A DNA stretch of 64,000 nucleotides from Brevibacterium daeguense (GCF_021729135.1 NZ_JAJTWW010000012.1:1-64000); one strand, 5' to 3'. Positions 1 to 9,327 are shown, counted from the first letter of the stretch. Program-made: numbers and translations. Notes: generated by a model not told the origin, from the letters alone.

Positions 1-4
1 CCGT

Positions 5-10
5 TAGGCT
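5..10 (+). promoter_or_regulatory. -10 element of a leaderless promoter for the first operon
   Basis: TAGGCT lies exactly 6 nt before the ATG at 17, so transcription would begin at or next to the A of the start codon. No Shine-Dalgarno sequence is visible. The -35 region lies outside the window. Confidence 0.5.
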
Positions 11-16
11 TGGCCC

Positions 17-1309
17 ATGACCTCACCCACCCACGACGACGCCCGAACTCTCCTGCCCGAACTGCGGCGATTGCGGCGCGAACTGCACCGTGAACCGGAG
101 ACCGGACTGCAGCTGCCGGCCACTCAGCGGCGGGTCGAGCAGGCGCTGTCCGGACTGGACGTGGAGATCATCCGGGGGACGGGTCTGAGCTCGCTGACGG
201 TGGTGCTGCGCGGTGGGCGCCGCCCCGCGACCGGGGCAGCAGCCGTGCTGCTGCGCGCCGACATGGACGCCCTGCCCGTCGCGGAGGCCACCGGCTTCGA
301 CTTCGCCTCCGAAACCGGCGCGATGCACGCCTGCGGGCATGACCTGCATACGGCCGGCCTGGTCGGTGCGCTCCGACTCCTCCACGACTGCCGGGAGGAC
401 CTCGAAGGCGATGTCGTCTTCATGTTCCAGCCCGGCGAGGAGACCGGCGACGGCGCCCCCCTCATGCTGGAGGAGGGACTGCTGGAGGCCGCCGGGTCCC
501 AGGTGGTCGCGGCGTACGGTGTGCACGTGTCCGCGGACCAGGAGCTCGGCGTGCTCTCGACCAGGCCGGGGCCGTACATGTCCGCATTCAGCCGGATGTA
601 CATCACCATCCGGGGCAAGGGCGGCCACGCGTCCCGCCCGCACACGGGCATGGACCCCATCCAGACCGGCGCGGCGGTCGTCGGCCAGCTCCAGGAGTAC
701 GCCACCCGCAGATTCGACGTCTTCGACCCGATCGTGGTCACGGTCGGCCAGTTCAACGCGGGCACGGCCCCCAACATCATGCCCGACACCGCGCAGCTGG
801 TCGTCGGCGTTCGCACCTTCTCCGAGGTCACCACCGCTCGAGCCGAGCAGGAGCTGCCCCGCCTCGTGTCGACGCTCGCCGCCGCCCACGGCCTGTCCGC
901 TGACGTCGAGTACGAGAACGCGCTGCCGCCCACGGTCAACGACCCGACCGAGAACGCGTTCTACCTGGAGACCTATGGGGAGCTGTTCGGCGACGACCGG
1001 GCCCGGCGGATCGACTATCCGAAGGCAGGGTCGGAGGACTTCTCCCACATCCTGCGCGCGGTCCCCGGCTCCTACGGACACCTGGGTGTCGCCATGCCGG
1101 GCACCGTGCCGGAGGAGCAGGACTCCAACCACTCACCGCGGGCCCGCCACAGCGATGACGGCCTGGCCGATCACGCGCTCTTCCTCGCACACCTGGCCGC
1201 GCGCCGGCTCGCCCGCGAATCCTCCGCCCGCTCGGTCCAGGAAGTCGGCGCTCGGGCGGCAGCGCACTCCGCGCGGGCGGGCCGCCCCACGACGGAGGTG
1301 AGCGGATGA
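17..1309 (+). CDS. M20-family amidohydrolase/metallopeptidase
   Basis: Cytoplasmic zinc-type amidohydrolase of the M20D group (hippurate hydrolase / N-acyl-amino-acid deacylase type), 430 aa. Family motifs are present in order: LRADMDALPV near residue 80, MHACGHDLH at 103-111 with the metal-binding Cys and His, FQPGEE at 137-142 with the catalytic Glu pair, the dimerisation-domain motif GGHASRPH, GSEDFS, and a C-terminal NHSP. The length is normal. The start at 17 is supported by the -10 element 6 nt upstream. The stop overlaps the ATG of nnrE/nnrD by 4 nt (ATGA), so the two are probably co-translated. The exact substrate (N-acyl amino acid, aminobenzoyl-glutamate or another) cannot be told from sequence. 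Confidence 0.85.
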   Translation: MTSPTHDDARTLLPELRRLRRELHREPETGLQLPATQRRVEQALSGLDVEIIRGTGLSSLTVVLRGGRRPATGAAAVLLRADMDALPVAEATGFDFASETGAMHACGHDLHTAGLVGALRLLHDCREDLEGDVVFMFQPGEETGDGAPLMLEEGLLEAAGSQVVAAYGVHVSADQELGVLSTRPGPYMSAFSRMYITIRGKGGHASRPHTGMDPIQTGAAVVGQLQEYATRRFDVFDPIVVTVGQFNAGTAPNIMPDTAQLVVGVRTFSEVTTARAEQELPRLVSTLAAAHGLSADVEYENALPPTVNDPTENAFYLETYGELFGDDRARRIDYPKAGSEDFSHILRAVPGSYGHLGVAMPGTVPEEQDSNHSPRARHSDDGLADHALFLAHLAARRLARESSARSVQEVGARAAAHSARAGRPTTEVSG

Positions 1310-2793
1310 AGCTCGGATACACCGCCGACGCCGTCCGCGCGGCCGAGCAGCCGCTGCTCGACGCCGGTCAGCTCGACCCGCTGATGCGCACCGCGGCCGC
1401 CGGGCTCGCCCGCGTCTGCCGCGAGCTGCTCACCGGGCACCATGGGCAGATCGCAGGCCGCCGCGTGGTCGTCCTCGCCGGCTCGGGCAAGAACGGTGGG
1501 GACGCGCTGTTCGCAGGTGCCGACCTCGCCTCCCGCGGTGCCGCCGTCACCGCCGTCGACGTGTTCTCCCGTCCGTTCGCCGCCGGCGTCAGCGCGCTGC
1601 GCGCGGCCGGGGGAGAGGTCGAACCCCTCGGGCCGGCTGCCCTCGCCGCGCTGCGGGCAGCCGACCTGGTGATCGACGGCGTATTCGGCACCGGCGCCAA
1701 GCCGGGACTCCCGGAGGCACTGTCCTCGCTGATCACCGACTGGCAGGCCGCCTCGGGCACGGGATCGCGCGCCGACCAGCTGGTGGTCGCCGTCGACGTC
1801 CCGACGGGCGTCGACGCCTCGACCGGAACCACTGGGGAGGTGTCCGTGCGCGCTGATCACACCGTGACCTTCGGTGCGCACAAGGCCGGACTCCTGCTGC
1901 CCGGCGGGGCCGAGGCCGCGGGTGAGATCACGCTCATCGACATCGGCCTCGACTTCGAGGACGTGATCCCCGCCGTGGAGGCGCCCGAGCCCGCCGACCT
2001 GGTCGACCTGTGGCCGCTGCCGCAGCCGCACATGCACAAGTACTCCCGCGGAGTGCTCGGCCTGGTCGCCGGCTCCCAGCGCTATCCCGGCGCCGGAGTG
2101 CTCGCGGCGGCCGGCGCGGTGTCCGCGGGGCTGGGGATGCTGCGCCTGCTGGCGCCCGCCACCGTGGAAGCCGCCGTGCTCGAGCGGCACCCGGAGACCG
2201 TGACCGAACCCGGGCGAGTCCAGGCCTGGGCACTGGGCCCGGGAGCGCCGGACTCGCTGGAGATGCGCCGGGCACTGGTGGACGCGGAGAACCGGTCGCT
2301 GCCGGTGGTCATCGACGCCGCCGGCCTCCGACTCATCACCCGCCCGCTGGAGACGAGCACGATCGTCACGCCGCATGCCGGTGAGCTCGTCGGCCTGCTC
2401 GGCCGACTCACCACGGGCGGTCCGGACCGCGCCGCGGTCGAGGCGCAGCCGGTGACGCACGCGGTGCGGGCGGCCGAGGCGCTGGGCGCGGTCGTCGTGC
2501 TCAAGGGCAACCGGACGGTCATCGCCCGCCCCGACGGAACAGTCGTCGCGCCGCCTCCCGGTCCGGCGAATCTGGCCACCGCCGGCACCGGCGATGTGCT
2601 CACCGGCATCCTCGGCGCCCTGCTGGCGACCACCGCCGGCGACCTTGCGGAAGCGCACCGCATCGACCTGGCGCGGCTGGCCGGGCTCGCGGTCCTGCTC
2701 CACGGGCTGGCCGGGCGCCACACCACGCACGCCTCCGGACTGCCCGCGGTGATCGAGGAGCTCGTCCTGGAGCTCGGCGAGCGTCGACCGTGA
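1306..2793 (+). CDS. nnr: Bifunctional NAD(P)H-hydrate epimerase / ADP-dependent NAD(P)H-hydrate dehydratase
   Basis: Metabolite-repair enzyme for NADHX and NADPHX, the hydrated, inactive forms of NAD(P)H. The N-terminal half is the YjeF_N epimerase with the GSGKNGGDA loop at about 59-67. The C-terminal half is the ribokinase-like dehydratase with the signature ATAGTGDVLTG near residues 424-434. At 495 aa it is a normal-length fusion. It overlaps its upstream and downstream neighbours by 4 nt each. The order nnr-alr-tsaE-tsaB-rimI-tsaD is conserved in Actinomycetota, which supports the call. Confidence 0.92.
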   Translation: MKLGYTADAVRAAEQPLLDAGQLDPLMRTAAAGLARVCRELLTGHHGQIAGRRVVVLAGSGKNGGDALFAGADLASRGAAVTAVDVFSRPFAAGVSALRAAGGEVEPLGPAALAALRAADLVIDGVFGTGAKPGLPEALSSLITDWQAASGTGSRADQLVVAVDVPTGVDASTGTTGEVSVRADHTVTFGAHKAGLLLPGGAEAAGEITLIDIGLDFEDVIPAVEAPEPADLVDLWPLPQPHMHKYSRGVLGLVAGSQRYPGAGVLAAAGAVSAGLGMLRLLAPATVEAAVLERHPETVTEPGRVQAWALGPGAPDSLEMRRALVDAENRSLPVVIDAAGLRLITRPLETSTIVTPHAGELVGLLGRLTTGGPDRAAVEAQPVTHAVRAAEALGAVVVLKGNRTVIARPDGTVVAPPPGPANLATAGTGDVLTGILGALLATTAGDLAEAHRIDLARLAGLAVLLHGLAGRHTTHASGLPAVIEELVLELGERRP

Positions 2794-4079
2794 GCGGCAC
2801 GGTCCCACCGGTCACGTGCTATCCCGGCACCGTGGTCCGCGCGGAGATCGACTCCGCGGCCCTCGTCCACAACATCCGCACGATCGCCGCCCGGATCGCT
2901 CCGGCAGCACTGATGTGCGTGCTCAAGGCCGACGCCTACGGCCACGGGATCGCCACCGCGGTTCGCGCATGCCGAGCGGCCGGCATCACCGACCTCGGAG
3001 TCGCGACCGTGCCGGAGGCGCTCCAGCTCACCGACCTGCTCGGCACTGATCCGGCCGTCCGCCGAGAACGCGTCCTGTGCTGGCTGTTCGACTCCGACAC
3101 CGATCTTCGCGAGAGCGTTCGCCGCGGCATCGAGATCGGGCTGACGAATCCGCCGGCACTCGGTCAGCTCGCCGCTGCCGCCCAGGCCGCCGGGAGAGCT
3201 GCGCGGATCCACGTCAAGGTCGACACCGGGCTCGGTCGCAACGGCTTGACTGCCCGACAGCTGCGCGCCGTGATTCCGGAGCTCGAGCGCACCGCCGCTG
3301 CCGCGCCCGGCGGCATCGAGATCGTCGGAATCATGACGCACCTGGCCACCGCCGACGTCCCCTCCGACGCCGCGACCGCGGAGCAGCTCGCGAAGTTCGA
3401 CGCAGCGGTGCGGATGGTGCGCGACCTCCTCGGTCGCCGGCCGGCACTGGGCAACCCGGATGCGCTGATCGTCCATGCCGCGAACTCGCCCGCCGCGCTC
3501 TCGCTCGACCCGGTGCCCGGCAGCATGGCGCGGGTGGGGCTGAGCCTCTACGGGCTGAGCCCGTTCGAGGGCACCGCGGCCTCGGAGCTCGGCCTCCGAC
3601 CGGTCATGACGGTGAGATCGCGCGTGCTCACGGTCAAGGCCGTCCCCGCCGGCCACGGCGCCTCCTATGGCCTTCAGTACCGCGCCGAACGGGACACCCG
3701 CTTCGCGCTGGTCGCCGGCGGCTACGCGGACGGCATCCCGCGCGCCGCCTCCGGGCGCGCCGAGGTCACGGTGCGCGGTCGACGTCTCCCGGTGGTCGGC
3801 CGGATCGCGATGGATCAGATGATCCTCGACATCGGCGACGCGCAGGTGGAGATCGGCGACGAGGCCGTGATTCTCGGCGATGGGATCACCGGGCCGAGCG
3901 CCGAGGAATGGGGCGCCTGGGCGAACTCGATCAACTACGAGGTCGTCACCCGCATCGGTCCGCGCGTGGCCCGCGTGCCGGTTGGAGCGCCGGCGGCAGC
4001 TGGGCAGACGGCGGGACCATCGGCGCCAGAACCACCGACGGCAGCTGAACCGACGGCGGGAGACCCGAATGCGAGCTGA
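2790..4079 (+). CDS. alr: Alanine racemase
   Basis: PLP enzyme making D-alanine for peptidoglycan, in the cytoplasm. The PLP-binding lysine is in the motif VLKADAYGHG (Lys46). The motif KVDTGLGRNG and the second-domain catalytic tyrosine region GASYGLQY near residue 290 are present, as is RIAMDQM. The start is a GTG overlapping the nnr stop (GTGA). At 429 aa it is longer than the usual 360-390 aa because of a Pro/Ala/Glu-rich C-terminal tail of about 30 residues. That tail runs into the tsaE start and is probably disordered. Confidence 0.95.
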   Translation: MSGTVPPVTCYPGTVVRAEIDSAALVHNIRTIAARIAPAALMCVLKADAYGHGIATAVRACRAAGITDLGVATVPEALQLTDLLGTDPAVRRERVLCWLFDSDTDLRESVRRGIEIGLTNPPALGQLAAAAQAAGRAARIHVKVDTGLGRNGLTARQLRAVIPELERTAAAAPGGIEIVGIMTHLATADVPSDAATAEQLAKFDAAVRMVRDLLGRRPALGNPDALIVHAANSPAALSLDPVPGSMARVGLSLYGLSPFEGTAASELGLRPVMTVRSRVLTVKAVPAGHGASYGLQYRAERDTRFALVAGGYADGIPRAASGRAEVTVRGRRLPVVGRIAMDQMILDIGDAQVEIGDEAVILGDGITGPSAEEWGAWANSINYEVVTRIGPRVARVPVGAPAAAGQTAGPSAPEPPTAAEPTAGDPNAS

Positions 4080-4599
4080 GCTGCAGATCACCGATCTGGC
4101 GGCGATGGAGGACTTCGCTCGGGTGCTGGCAGCCGTGCTGCGTCCCGGTGACCTCATCATCCTCACCGGTGATCTGGGCGCGGGGAAGACGACCCTGACC
4201 CAGTTCCTCGGCAGGGCGCTGGGCGTCACCGGGCGGGTGTCGTCGCCGACGTTCGTGATCGCTCGGGAGCACCGGTCGGCCGGCGACGGACCGGGTCTCA
4301 TCCATGTCGACGCGTACCGATTGGGCGACGCCGCCGAATTCGCCGATCTCGACCTCGAATCCGACCTCGCCGAATCCGTGACCGTCGTCGAATGGGGCCA
4401 CGGCATGGCCGAACAGCTCTCGTCCGACCGGTTGGAGATCACCCTGCTCCGAGCATTCGAGGACGCTGCGGGGGAGCAGGCCGGCGATGGTGACCCGGAC
4501 GTGCCGGAGGACGAATCACGCCGGCTCATCCTCGATGCCGCCGGCGCCGGCTGGGAGACCCGGCTGCCCGTCCTGGCCGACTGGAAGGAGCCCACATGA
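4069..4599 (+). CDS. tsaE: tRNA N6-threonylcarbamoyladenosine ATPase TsaE
   Basis: Small P-loop ATPase needed with TsaB and TsaD for tRNA t6A37 synthesis. Walker A is GDLGAGKTT at 34-42, followed by the TsaE hallmark region SSPTFVI and an HVDAYRL-type motif. The ATG at 4069 was chosen because it follows the purine-rich GGCGGGAG and gives a 176-aa protein of typical size. Initiation further upstream would add an Arg-rich segment encoded by the alr tail. It overlaps alr by 11 nt and tsaB by 4 nt. Confidence 0.93.
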   Translation: MRAELQITDLAAMEDFARVLAAVLRPGDLIILTGDLGAGKTTLTQFLGRALGVTGRVSSPTFVIAREHRSAGDGPGLIHVDAYRLGDAAEFADLDLESDLAESVTVVEWGHGMAEQLSSDRLEITLLRAFEDAAGEQAGDGDPDVPEDESRRLILDAAGAGWETRLPVLADWKEPT

Positions 4600-5261
4600 T
4601 CATCCTGGCCCTGGACACCTCGGCCGCGGCGAGCGCTGCCCTGCTCGACGATGACATCGTGCTGGCCGACTGGACGGAATTCTCCGTGCGGAAGCACGCC
4701 GAGCACCTCGGCCCGGCGCTCGCGGAGCTGCTCGCTGGACAGCCCGCGCCGCAACTGGCCGTCGTCGGCGTGGGGCCCGGACCCTTCACCGGGCTGCGGG
4801 CGGGCATTGCAACCGCGATCGGGTACGGCCTGGGCCGGGATATCCCGGTGCACGGACTGCCCAGCCATCACGGTCTGGCCCTGCGCGCGTTCGAAGCGGA
4901 TCCCACCGGGGAGGTCGTCGTCGCCACCGACGCCCGGCGCAAGGAGGTCTACTGGACCCGCTACTCCGGTCTGGATTCCGCCGGCGTCCCCGTCGTCGCG
5001 GCCGGTCCCGAGGTGTCCGCTCCCGCCGCGCTCGGAGCGCAGCGCGCGCGCCGGTACGGGCGCGGATTCGCGCTCTACCCCGAACTGCTCGGGGCACCCG
5101 TCGGCGACGAACCCGCCGACCTGGAGACCACTGCGGCAGATCTGGGCCGGGTCGCGGTAAGGATGCTGACCGCGGGCAGGGAGCTGCTGCCGACCACGCC
5201 GCTCTACCTCCGGGCACCCGACGCCAAGCCGGCCGCCCCCACCACGACGAGTCTGCGATGA
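4596..5261 (+). CDS. tsaB: tRNA threonylcarbamoyladenosine complex dimerisation subunit TsaB
   Basis: Actin/ASKHA-fold partner of TsaD in t6A synthesis. It begins IILALDTSA, the ASKHA phosphate-1 loop, and carries the family signature GVGPGPFTGLRAG at about 56-68. At 221 aa it has the usual length. The start overlaps the tsaE stop and the end overlaps the rimI start, each by 4 nt. Confidence 0.93.
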   Translation: MIILALDTSAAASAALLDDDIVLADWTEFSVRKHAEHLGPALAELLAGQPAPQLAVVGVGPGPFTGLRAGIATAIGYGLGRDIPVHGLPSHHGLALRAFEADPTGEVVVATDARRKEVYWTRYSGLDSAGVPVVAAGPEVSAPAALGAQRARRYGRGFALYPELLGAPVGDEPADLETTAADLGRVAVRMLTAGRELLPTTPLYLRAPDAKPAAPTTTSLR

Positions 5262-5779
5262 GCCGGCAGCTGCGCCGGATGCGCTGGTTCGACATCCGTC
5301 AGGTGGCCGGCCTCGACGCGGAGATCTTCGGTGCCGACGCGTGGACCGAGGCGTTCTTCTGGAGTGTGATGGCCGCCCCCGGGCATGAGTTCACGGTGGT
5401 CGAGGACGAGCAGCCGGGGAGCGAGCTCCTGCGAGCCGAGCGCGGGGAAGCGCAGCCGGGCAGCGAGGACCATGAACCGGTGATCATCGGCTTCGCGGGG
5501 CTGGCGGTCTCCGGTCCGCAGTCGGACATCCTCACCATCGCCTCACACCCGGCCGTGCGCGGACAGGGAGTGGGCACGGCGCTGCTCGACCACCTGCTGG
5601 CCCGGGCGCGCCACCACGGCTGCGAGGTGATCCACCTCGACGTGCGCAGCGACAACGCCGTCGCCCTCCGCCTCTACGAGTCCTACGGCTTCACCGAGCT
5701 CGGCCGGCGTCGCGGCTACTACCACGGCGCGGACGCCGTCGTGATGCGCGCCTTCCTCACCCACGGGACCCAGGCGTGA
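5258..5779 (+). CDS. rimI: Ribosomal protein bS18 N-alanine acetyltransferase RimI-like GNAT protein
   Basis: GNAT acetyltransferase of 173 aa with acetyl-CoA motif A VRGQGVGTALLDHLL and the RimI-like ending LHLDVRSDNAVALRLYESYGF (here starting with IHLDVR). An insertion near residues 50-72 makes it slightly longer than the family average. Its position between tsaB and tsaD is the conserved RimI position. The target could also be another N-terminal alanine or serine; this is inferred from family and context. Confidence 0.85.
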   Translation: MSRQLRRMRWFDIRQVAGLDAEIFGADAWTEAFFWSVMAAPGHEFTVVEDEQPGSELLRAERGEAQPGSEDHEPVIIGFAGLAVSGPQSDILTIASHPAVRGQGVGTALLDHLLARARHHGCEVIHLDVRSDNAVALRLYESYGFTELGRRRGYYHGADAVVMRAFLTHGTQA

Positions 5780-5783
5780 TTGA

Positions 5784-5789
5784 TAGCCT
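5784..5789 (+). promoter_or_regulatory. Internal -10 element, leaderless start of a small ORF
   Basis: TAGCCT sits 6 nt before the ATG at 5796, just behind the rimI stop. It would give the tsaD part of the operon its own leaderless transcript. Confidence 0.45.
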
Positions 5790-5795
5790 GACGGC

Positions 5796-5894
5796 ATGAC
5801 ACTCACCGCGTCGCCGGTTCACCGGCTCGTCCAGCCGACCGTCCCGTCCGTGCCGGCTGCGGGTGCTGCACGCGCAGCGGTGGCGGCCCGATGA
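5796..5894 (+). CDS. Putative 32-aa leader-like peptide
   Basis: Short ORF of 32 codons rich in Ala, Val and Pro, beginning MTLTASPVHR. It is preceded at leaderless spacing by TAGCCT, and its TGA overlaps the ATG of the next gene (ATGA at 5891-5894). No family is recognised. The arrangement suggests a translated leader that couples ribosomes into the SRPBCC gene, which has no clear ribosome-binding site of its own. It could equally be a chance ORF. Confidence 0.4.
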   Translation: MTLTASPVHRLVQPTVPSVPAAGAARAAVAAR

Positions 5895-6469
5895 TCCAGG
5901 CGTCGATCATCACCTGGGAGAGCGGCACCGACCTCGTCCTCGACGCCCGGGTGTCGCGCACCCCGCACGAGATCTGGCAGCACATCGCCGACCCCGACGC
6001 CTGCGCCGAATGGTTCGCTCCGTTCAGCAGATCGGACGAGGACCGGATCGTCTTCGACTTCGAGGACGATGCGCTGCCTGCGGAACTCCTGGTCTGCCAG
6101 GAGGACGCCCATGTGCTGCTGGCCTTCGAGGCCCTCGGTCAGCTGGGCCTGAGCCTCAAGGAGCTCGAGGACGGGACGCGCGTCACCGTGACCCACACCT
6201 TCGCCACCGTGGAGGAGGCCGCGGACATCCTGGCCGAGGTCGGCCCGGTGTGGGAGACCCACCTGCGCCTGCTGTGCGAAGTCCTCGGAGAGCAGCAGAC
6301 GGACATCCGCGAGCATGAGCTCTACGCACGCTACGAGGAGCTCGCAGCGCAGGCCAGGGACGACGCCGCCTACGGCGCCGAAACCGACACCGCCGAACCC
6401 GAAGCCGCCGTATCCGACGCCGCCGAACCGGACGCGGAGGCCGACGGCGCGGGGGAGGGAAGCCGATGA
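5891..6469 (+). CDS. SRPBCC (START-like) domain protein
   Basis: 192-aa cytoplasmic protein with an AHSA1/SRPBCC fold. The SRPBCC pattern is seen in residues 10-150: [23 protein letters not shown] near the N-terminus, then a helix-grip ending in a long C-terminal helix. The last 35 residues are Ala, Glu and Asp rich and look disordered. It overlaps the small ORF before it and tsaD after it by 4 nt each. Proteins of this family bind small hydrophobic ligands or act as Hsp90-activator-like modules. Nothing here defines the ligand. Confidence 0.75.
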   Translation: MIQASIITWESGTDLVLDARVSRTPHEIWQHIADPDACAEWFAPFSRSDEDRIVFDFEDDALPAELLVCQEDAHVLLAFEALGQLGLSLKELEDGTRVTVTHTFATVEEAADILAEVGPVWETHLRLLCEVLGEQQTDIREHELYARYEELAAQARDDAAYGAETDTAEPEAAVSDAAEPDAEADGAGEGSR

Positions 6470-7560
6470 CCGCCACCCGGTCCGGACCGCTGGTCCTGGG
6501 CATCGAGACGTCCTGCGACGAGACGGGAGTCGGCATCGTGCGCGGCACGAGCCTCCTGACGAACACCATCGCCTCCTCGATGGACGAGCACGTGCGCTTC
6601 GGCGGGGTGGTGCCCGAGGTCGCCAGCCGCGCCCATGTGCAGTCCATCGGGCCCGCAATCTCCCGGGCCCTGGACGAGGCCGAGGTGACGTTGCCCGACC
6701 TCGACGCGATCGCCGTGACGGCCGGGCCGGGCCTGTCCGGCGCGCTCATGGTGGGAGTCAGTGCCGCCAAGGGGTTGGCCGCAGCCACCGGCAAGCCCCT
6801 CTACGGCATCAACCACCTCGCCGCGCACGTGGCGGTCGACCTCGTGGCCCCGGACTCGCCAGGTCTCCACACCCCGACGATCGCGCTGCTCGTGTCCGGG
6901 GGGCACACGGAGATTCTCCGGATCGGCGACATCGTCGACGACATCGAACTCCTCGGCGCCACGATCGACGACGCGGCCGGCGAGGCGTTCGACAAGACCG
7001 CTCGCCTGCTCGGGCTCGACTACCCCGGCGGGCCCAACATCTCCAGGGCCGCCGCCGGACAGTTCGACGAGTCGGGAGCACCGGGCGACCCGCAGGCCGT
7101 CCGCTTCCCCCGCGGGCTGAGCACCGCCAAGGACATGCGCGACCCCGAGCGCCGCTACTCCTTCTCCTTCTCCGGGCTCAAGACCGCAGCCCTGCGCTAC
7201 GTCACCGCGGCCGAGCGAAACCCCGGCAGCGCGCGGCTGGCCGATGTCGCAGCGAGCTTCGAGGAGGCCGTCGTCGACGTTCTCGTCACCAAGACGCTGC
7301 TGGCCTGCGCGGACAGCGGGATCGGCCACGTGCTGCTCGGCGGAGGAGTCGCCGCCAACTCCCGGCTGCGCCGGCGGCTCACCGAACGCTGCCAGACCGC
7401 CGGCATCACCCTGCGGATCCCGCCGCTGCAGCTGTGCACCGACAACGGCGCGATGGTCGCCGCGCTCGGCGCGGAGATCGTCCGCCGCGGGATCGCACCC
7501 TCACCGTTCGAGTTCGGTGTCACCTCATCGCTGGAGGCCCACGATGTCCTCATCGCCTGA
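6466..7560 (+). CDS. tsaD: tRNA N6-adenosine threonylcarbamoyltransferase TsaD
   Basis: Catalytic subunit that transfers the threonylcarbamoyl group to A37 of ANN-decoding tRNAs. It begins [15 protein letters not shown]. The metal-binding HxxxH is H117/H121 in GINHLAAHV, and the ATP-binding SGGHTEI and [14 protein letters not shown] motifs are present. At 364 aa it is full length. The tsaE, tsaB and tsaD genes in one operon give a complete bacterial t6A transfer set apart from TsaC. Confidence 0.96.
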   Translation: MTATRSGPLVLGIETSCDETGVGIVRGTSLLTNTIASSMDEHVRFGGVVPEVASRAHVQSIGPAISRALDEAEVTLPDLDAIAVTAGPGLSGALMVGVSAAKGLAAATGKPLYGINHLAAHVAVDLVAPDSPGLHTPTIALLVSGGHTEILRIGDIVDDIELLGATIDDAAGEAFDKTARLLGLDYPGGPNISRAAAGQFDESGAPGDPQAVRFPRGLSTAKDMRDPERRYSFSFSGLKTAALRYVTAAERNPGSARLADVAASFEEAVVDVLVTKTLLACADSGIGHVLLGGGVAANSRLRRRLTERCQTAGITLRIPPLQLCTDNGAMVAALGAEIVRRGIAPSPFEFGVTSSLEAHDVLIA

Positions 7561-8113
7561 TCCCCGCACGACCGGTCTGAGCTCGGCGAGCCCTGCCGGC
7601 GGCCCGGCGGAGAGCCTGCGCCACCAGAAGCCCCCGCTCGAGGTGCTGCGCCGCAATCGCAGGTCCGGCGACGGGTGGGTGGACACCCCGGACGGCCGCT
7701 ACTGGGGCCGCTACGGAGCCGCCGGACTGCTCATCCACGACCCGCAGCGCGGAGTGCTCCTTCAGCACCGGGTGCCGTGGTCGGCACAGGGAGGGACCTG
7801 GGGAGTGCCCGGCGGGGCGATCGACGCGAACGAGACCCCGCTCGAGGGCGCGATCCGGGAATGCCACGAGGAGGCGGGGGTGCCGGACCCCGACGGCGGT
7901 GGCATCGAGATCCTCGACACCCACGTGCTGCAGAAGACCGGCTGGAGCTACACCACCGTGATCGCCCGGGCCACCCGCCACCTGGAGGAGTACGTGGCCG
8001 ACATCGAGAGCGTGGCACTGGAATGGGTGCCGCTGGAGAAGGTGGCGGACTACCCGCTGCACCCGGGCTTCGGCGCCGCCTGGCCGCAGCTGCGCGCGGT
8101 GCTCGAAGGCTGA
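7544..8113 (+). CDS. NUDIX hydrolase
   Basis: 189-aa NUDIX protein with a perfect Nudix box (Gx5Ex7REUxEExGU) at about 91-113: GAIDANE, seven residues, then RECHEEAGV. The ATG at 7544 was chosen because it gives a normal-length protein. It overlaps the tsaD end by 17 nt, so it is likely translationally coupled. The family hydrolyses nucleoside diphosphates linked to another moiety. The substrate is not predictable, though a mutagenic nucleotide or ADP-ribose-like compound is typical. Confidence 0.85.
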   Translation: MSSSPDPRTTGLSSASPAGGPAESLRHQKPPLEVLRRNRRSGDGWVDTPDGRYWGRYGAAGLLIHDPQRGVLLQHRVPWSAQGGTWGVPGGAIDANETPLEGAIRECHEEAGVPDPDGGGIEILDTHVLQKTGWSYTTVIARATRHLEEYVADIESVALEWVPLEKVADYPLHPGFGAAWPQLRAVLEG

Positions 8114-8141
8114 TCAGGCAGCGCTCGATCAGGCAGCGCTC
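8112..8141 (+). repeat. Tandem duplication of 15 bp
   Basis: Two perfect head-to-tail copies of GATCAGGCAGCGCTC lie between the convergent ends of the NUDIX gene and the ybdK-like gene, just after the NUDIX stop. It looks like a slippage duplication in non-coding DNA. Confidence 0.85.
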
Positions 8142-8150
8142 GAAGACTGA

Positions 8151-9275
8151 TCAGAAGCTCTCGGCGGCGAACTCGCCGACCAGCTGCCGGGCGACGGCCC
8201 GGAGGTCGCCGCCGGCGGCCAGGCAGGCGCGCTGGCGCTGGTAGCTGGCCCCCGCCTCGGCGAACCGGAGCATGTCCTCGAGCTCGGCGGCGCAGCCCAG
8301 CCGCTGCGCGACCGGCCGCAGGCGCTCGACCTCCTCGGCGAGCACCGTGGTCACCAGCCGCTCACGCGCCTCGGCGTTCTCGATGATGATCGCCTCCATC
8401 CCGTAGCGGGCGGCGCGCCACTTGTTCTCGAAGTGGAACCAGTCGGGCATCCGCGGCAGCGTCTCCCCGGCGTCGAGCCGGGCGGAGAAGTCGTCGACCA
8501 GGCACTGGACGAACGCGGTCACCGCGGCGACCTCGGCGATCGTGGGCATCCCGTCGCACACGCGAACCTCGATGGTGCCCCAATTCGGTGCCGGGCGGAT
8601 GTCCCAGCGGATCTCGTTGATCTGATCGATCACGCCGGTGGTGAGCATGTCGTCGGTGTAGCGCTCGTAGTCGGCCCAGGTGTCGAACTGGTAGGGCAGC
8701 CCCGCAGTGGGCAGCTGCTGGAAGAGCATCGCGCGGTTGGAGGCGTAGCCGGTGTCGTTCGCGTCCCAGAAGGGTGAGGAGGCGCTCACGGCCTGCAGAT
8801 GAGGCACATAGGCCAGCAGCGCGCTGAGGATCGGCAGCACCTTGTCGCGGTGATCGATCCCCACGTGGGTGTGGACGCCGAAGATCAGCATGTGCCGGCC
8901 CCACCACTGGGTGCGGTTGATGAGCTCGGCGTAGCGCTCCTTGTCCGTGACCTCCTGGTCGACCCAGCGCGAGAACGGGTGGGTGCCGGCGCACATCAGG
9001 GAGATGCCGAGCTGGTCGGTGATCGTGCGCAGCCGGCCGACGATGTCGAGGATCTCGCGTCGGATCCCGCTCACGGTGCGGTGGACGCCGGTGACCACCT
9101 CCACGGTGTTCGTCAGCATCTCGCCCACGACGCGGCCTTCCAGCTCCGGCATCCGGGAGACGGCGTCCAGGACCTCACCGGCCCGCGGGACCAGGTCCAG
9201 GCTCGACGAGTCCACGAGGGCGAGCTCCCACTCCACACCAAGCGTGGAGCGCTCGGAGTGAGCGAAGTCAACCAT
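8151..9275 (-). CDS. YbdK-type carboxylate-amine ligase (glutamate-cysteine ligase family 2)
   Basis: 374-aa ATP-dependent ligase of the GCS2/YbdK family. Visible family features are the N-terminal TLGVEWELALVD, the metal/substrate region FGVHTHVGID, SASSPFWDANDTGYASNRA, and PNWGTIEVRVCD. Members make gamma-glutamylcysteine or related weak carboxylate-amine products. Many Actinomycetota use mycothiol instead of glutathione, so the physiological product here is open. The start at 9275 is supported by TAGGAT 6 nt upstream. It is divergent from the GH3 lipoprotein with 52 bp between the start codons. Confidence 0.85.
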   Translation of the reverse strand: MVDFAHSERSTLGVEWELALVDSSSLDLVPRAGEVLDAVSRMPELEGRVVGEMLTNTVEVVTGVHRTVSGIRREILDIVGRLRTITDQLGISLMCAGTHPFSRWVDQEVTDKERYAELINRTQWWGRHMLIFGVHTHVGIDHRDKVLPILSALLAYVPHLQAVSASSPFWDANDTGYASNRAMLFQQLPTAGLPYQFDTWADYERYTDDMLTTGVIDQINEIRWDIRPAPNWGTIEVRVCDGMPTIAEVAAVTAFVQCLVDDFSARLDAGETLPRMPDWFHFENKWRAARYGMEAIIIENAEARERLVTTVLAEEVERLRPVAQRLGCAAELEDMLRFAEAGASYQRQRACLAAGGDLRAVARQLVGEFAAESF

Positions 9276-9281
9276 GCCGCA

Positions 9282-9320
9282 ATCCTACGTCAGCCCCACC
9301 CACGGCTCGGTCGGTACGAT
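9282..9320. promoter_or_regulatory. Back-to-back leaderless promoters (ybdK-like gene and GH3 gene)
   Basis: On the - strand TAGGAT (9287 to 9282) is 6 nt before the ATG at 9275. On the + strand TACGAT (9315-9320) is 7 nt before the ATG at 9328. The two -10 elements are only 27 bp apart, so the -35 regions of the two promoters must overlap the opposing gene's promoter. Confidence 0.5.
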
Positions 9321-9327
9321 GGCGGCT

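Noticed and set aside
2082..4871. 929-codon open frame on the - strand, opposite nnr, alr and tsaE
   Set aside because: Shadow of three well-supported genes in high-GC DNA. Its translation is low complexity, rich in Arg, Ser and Gly, with no family features.
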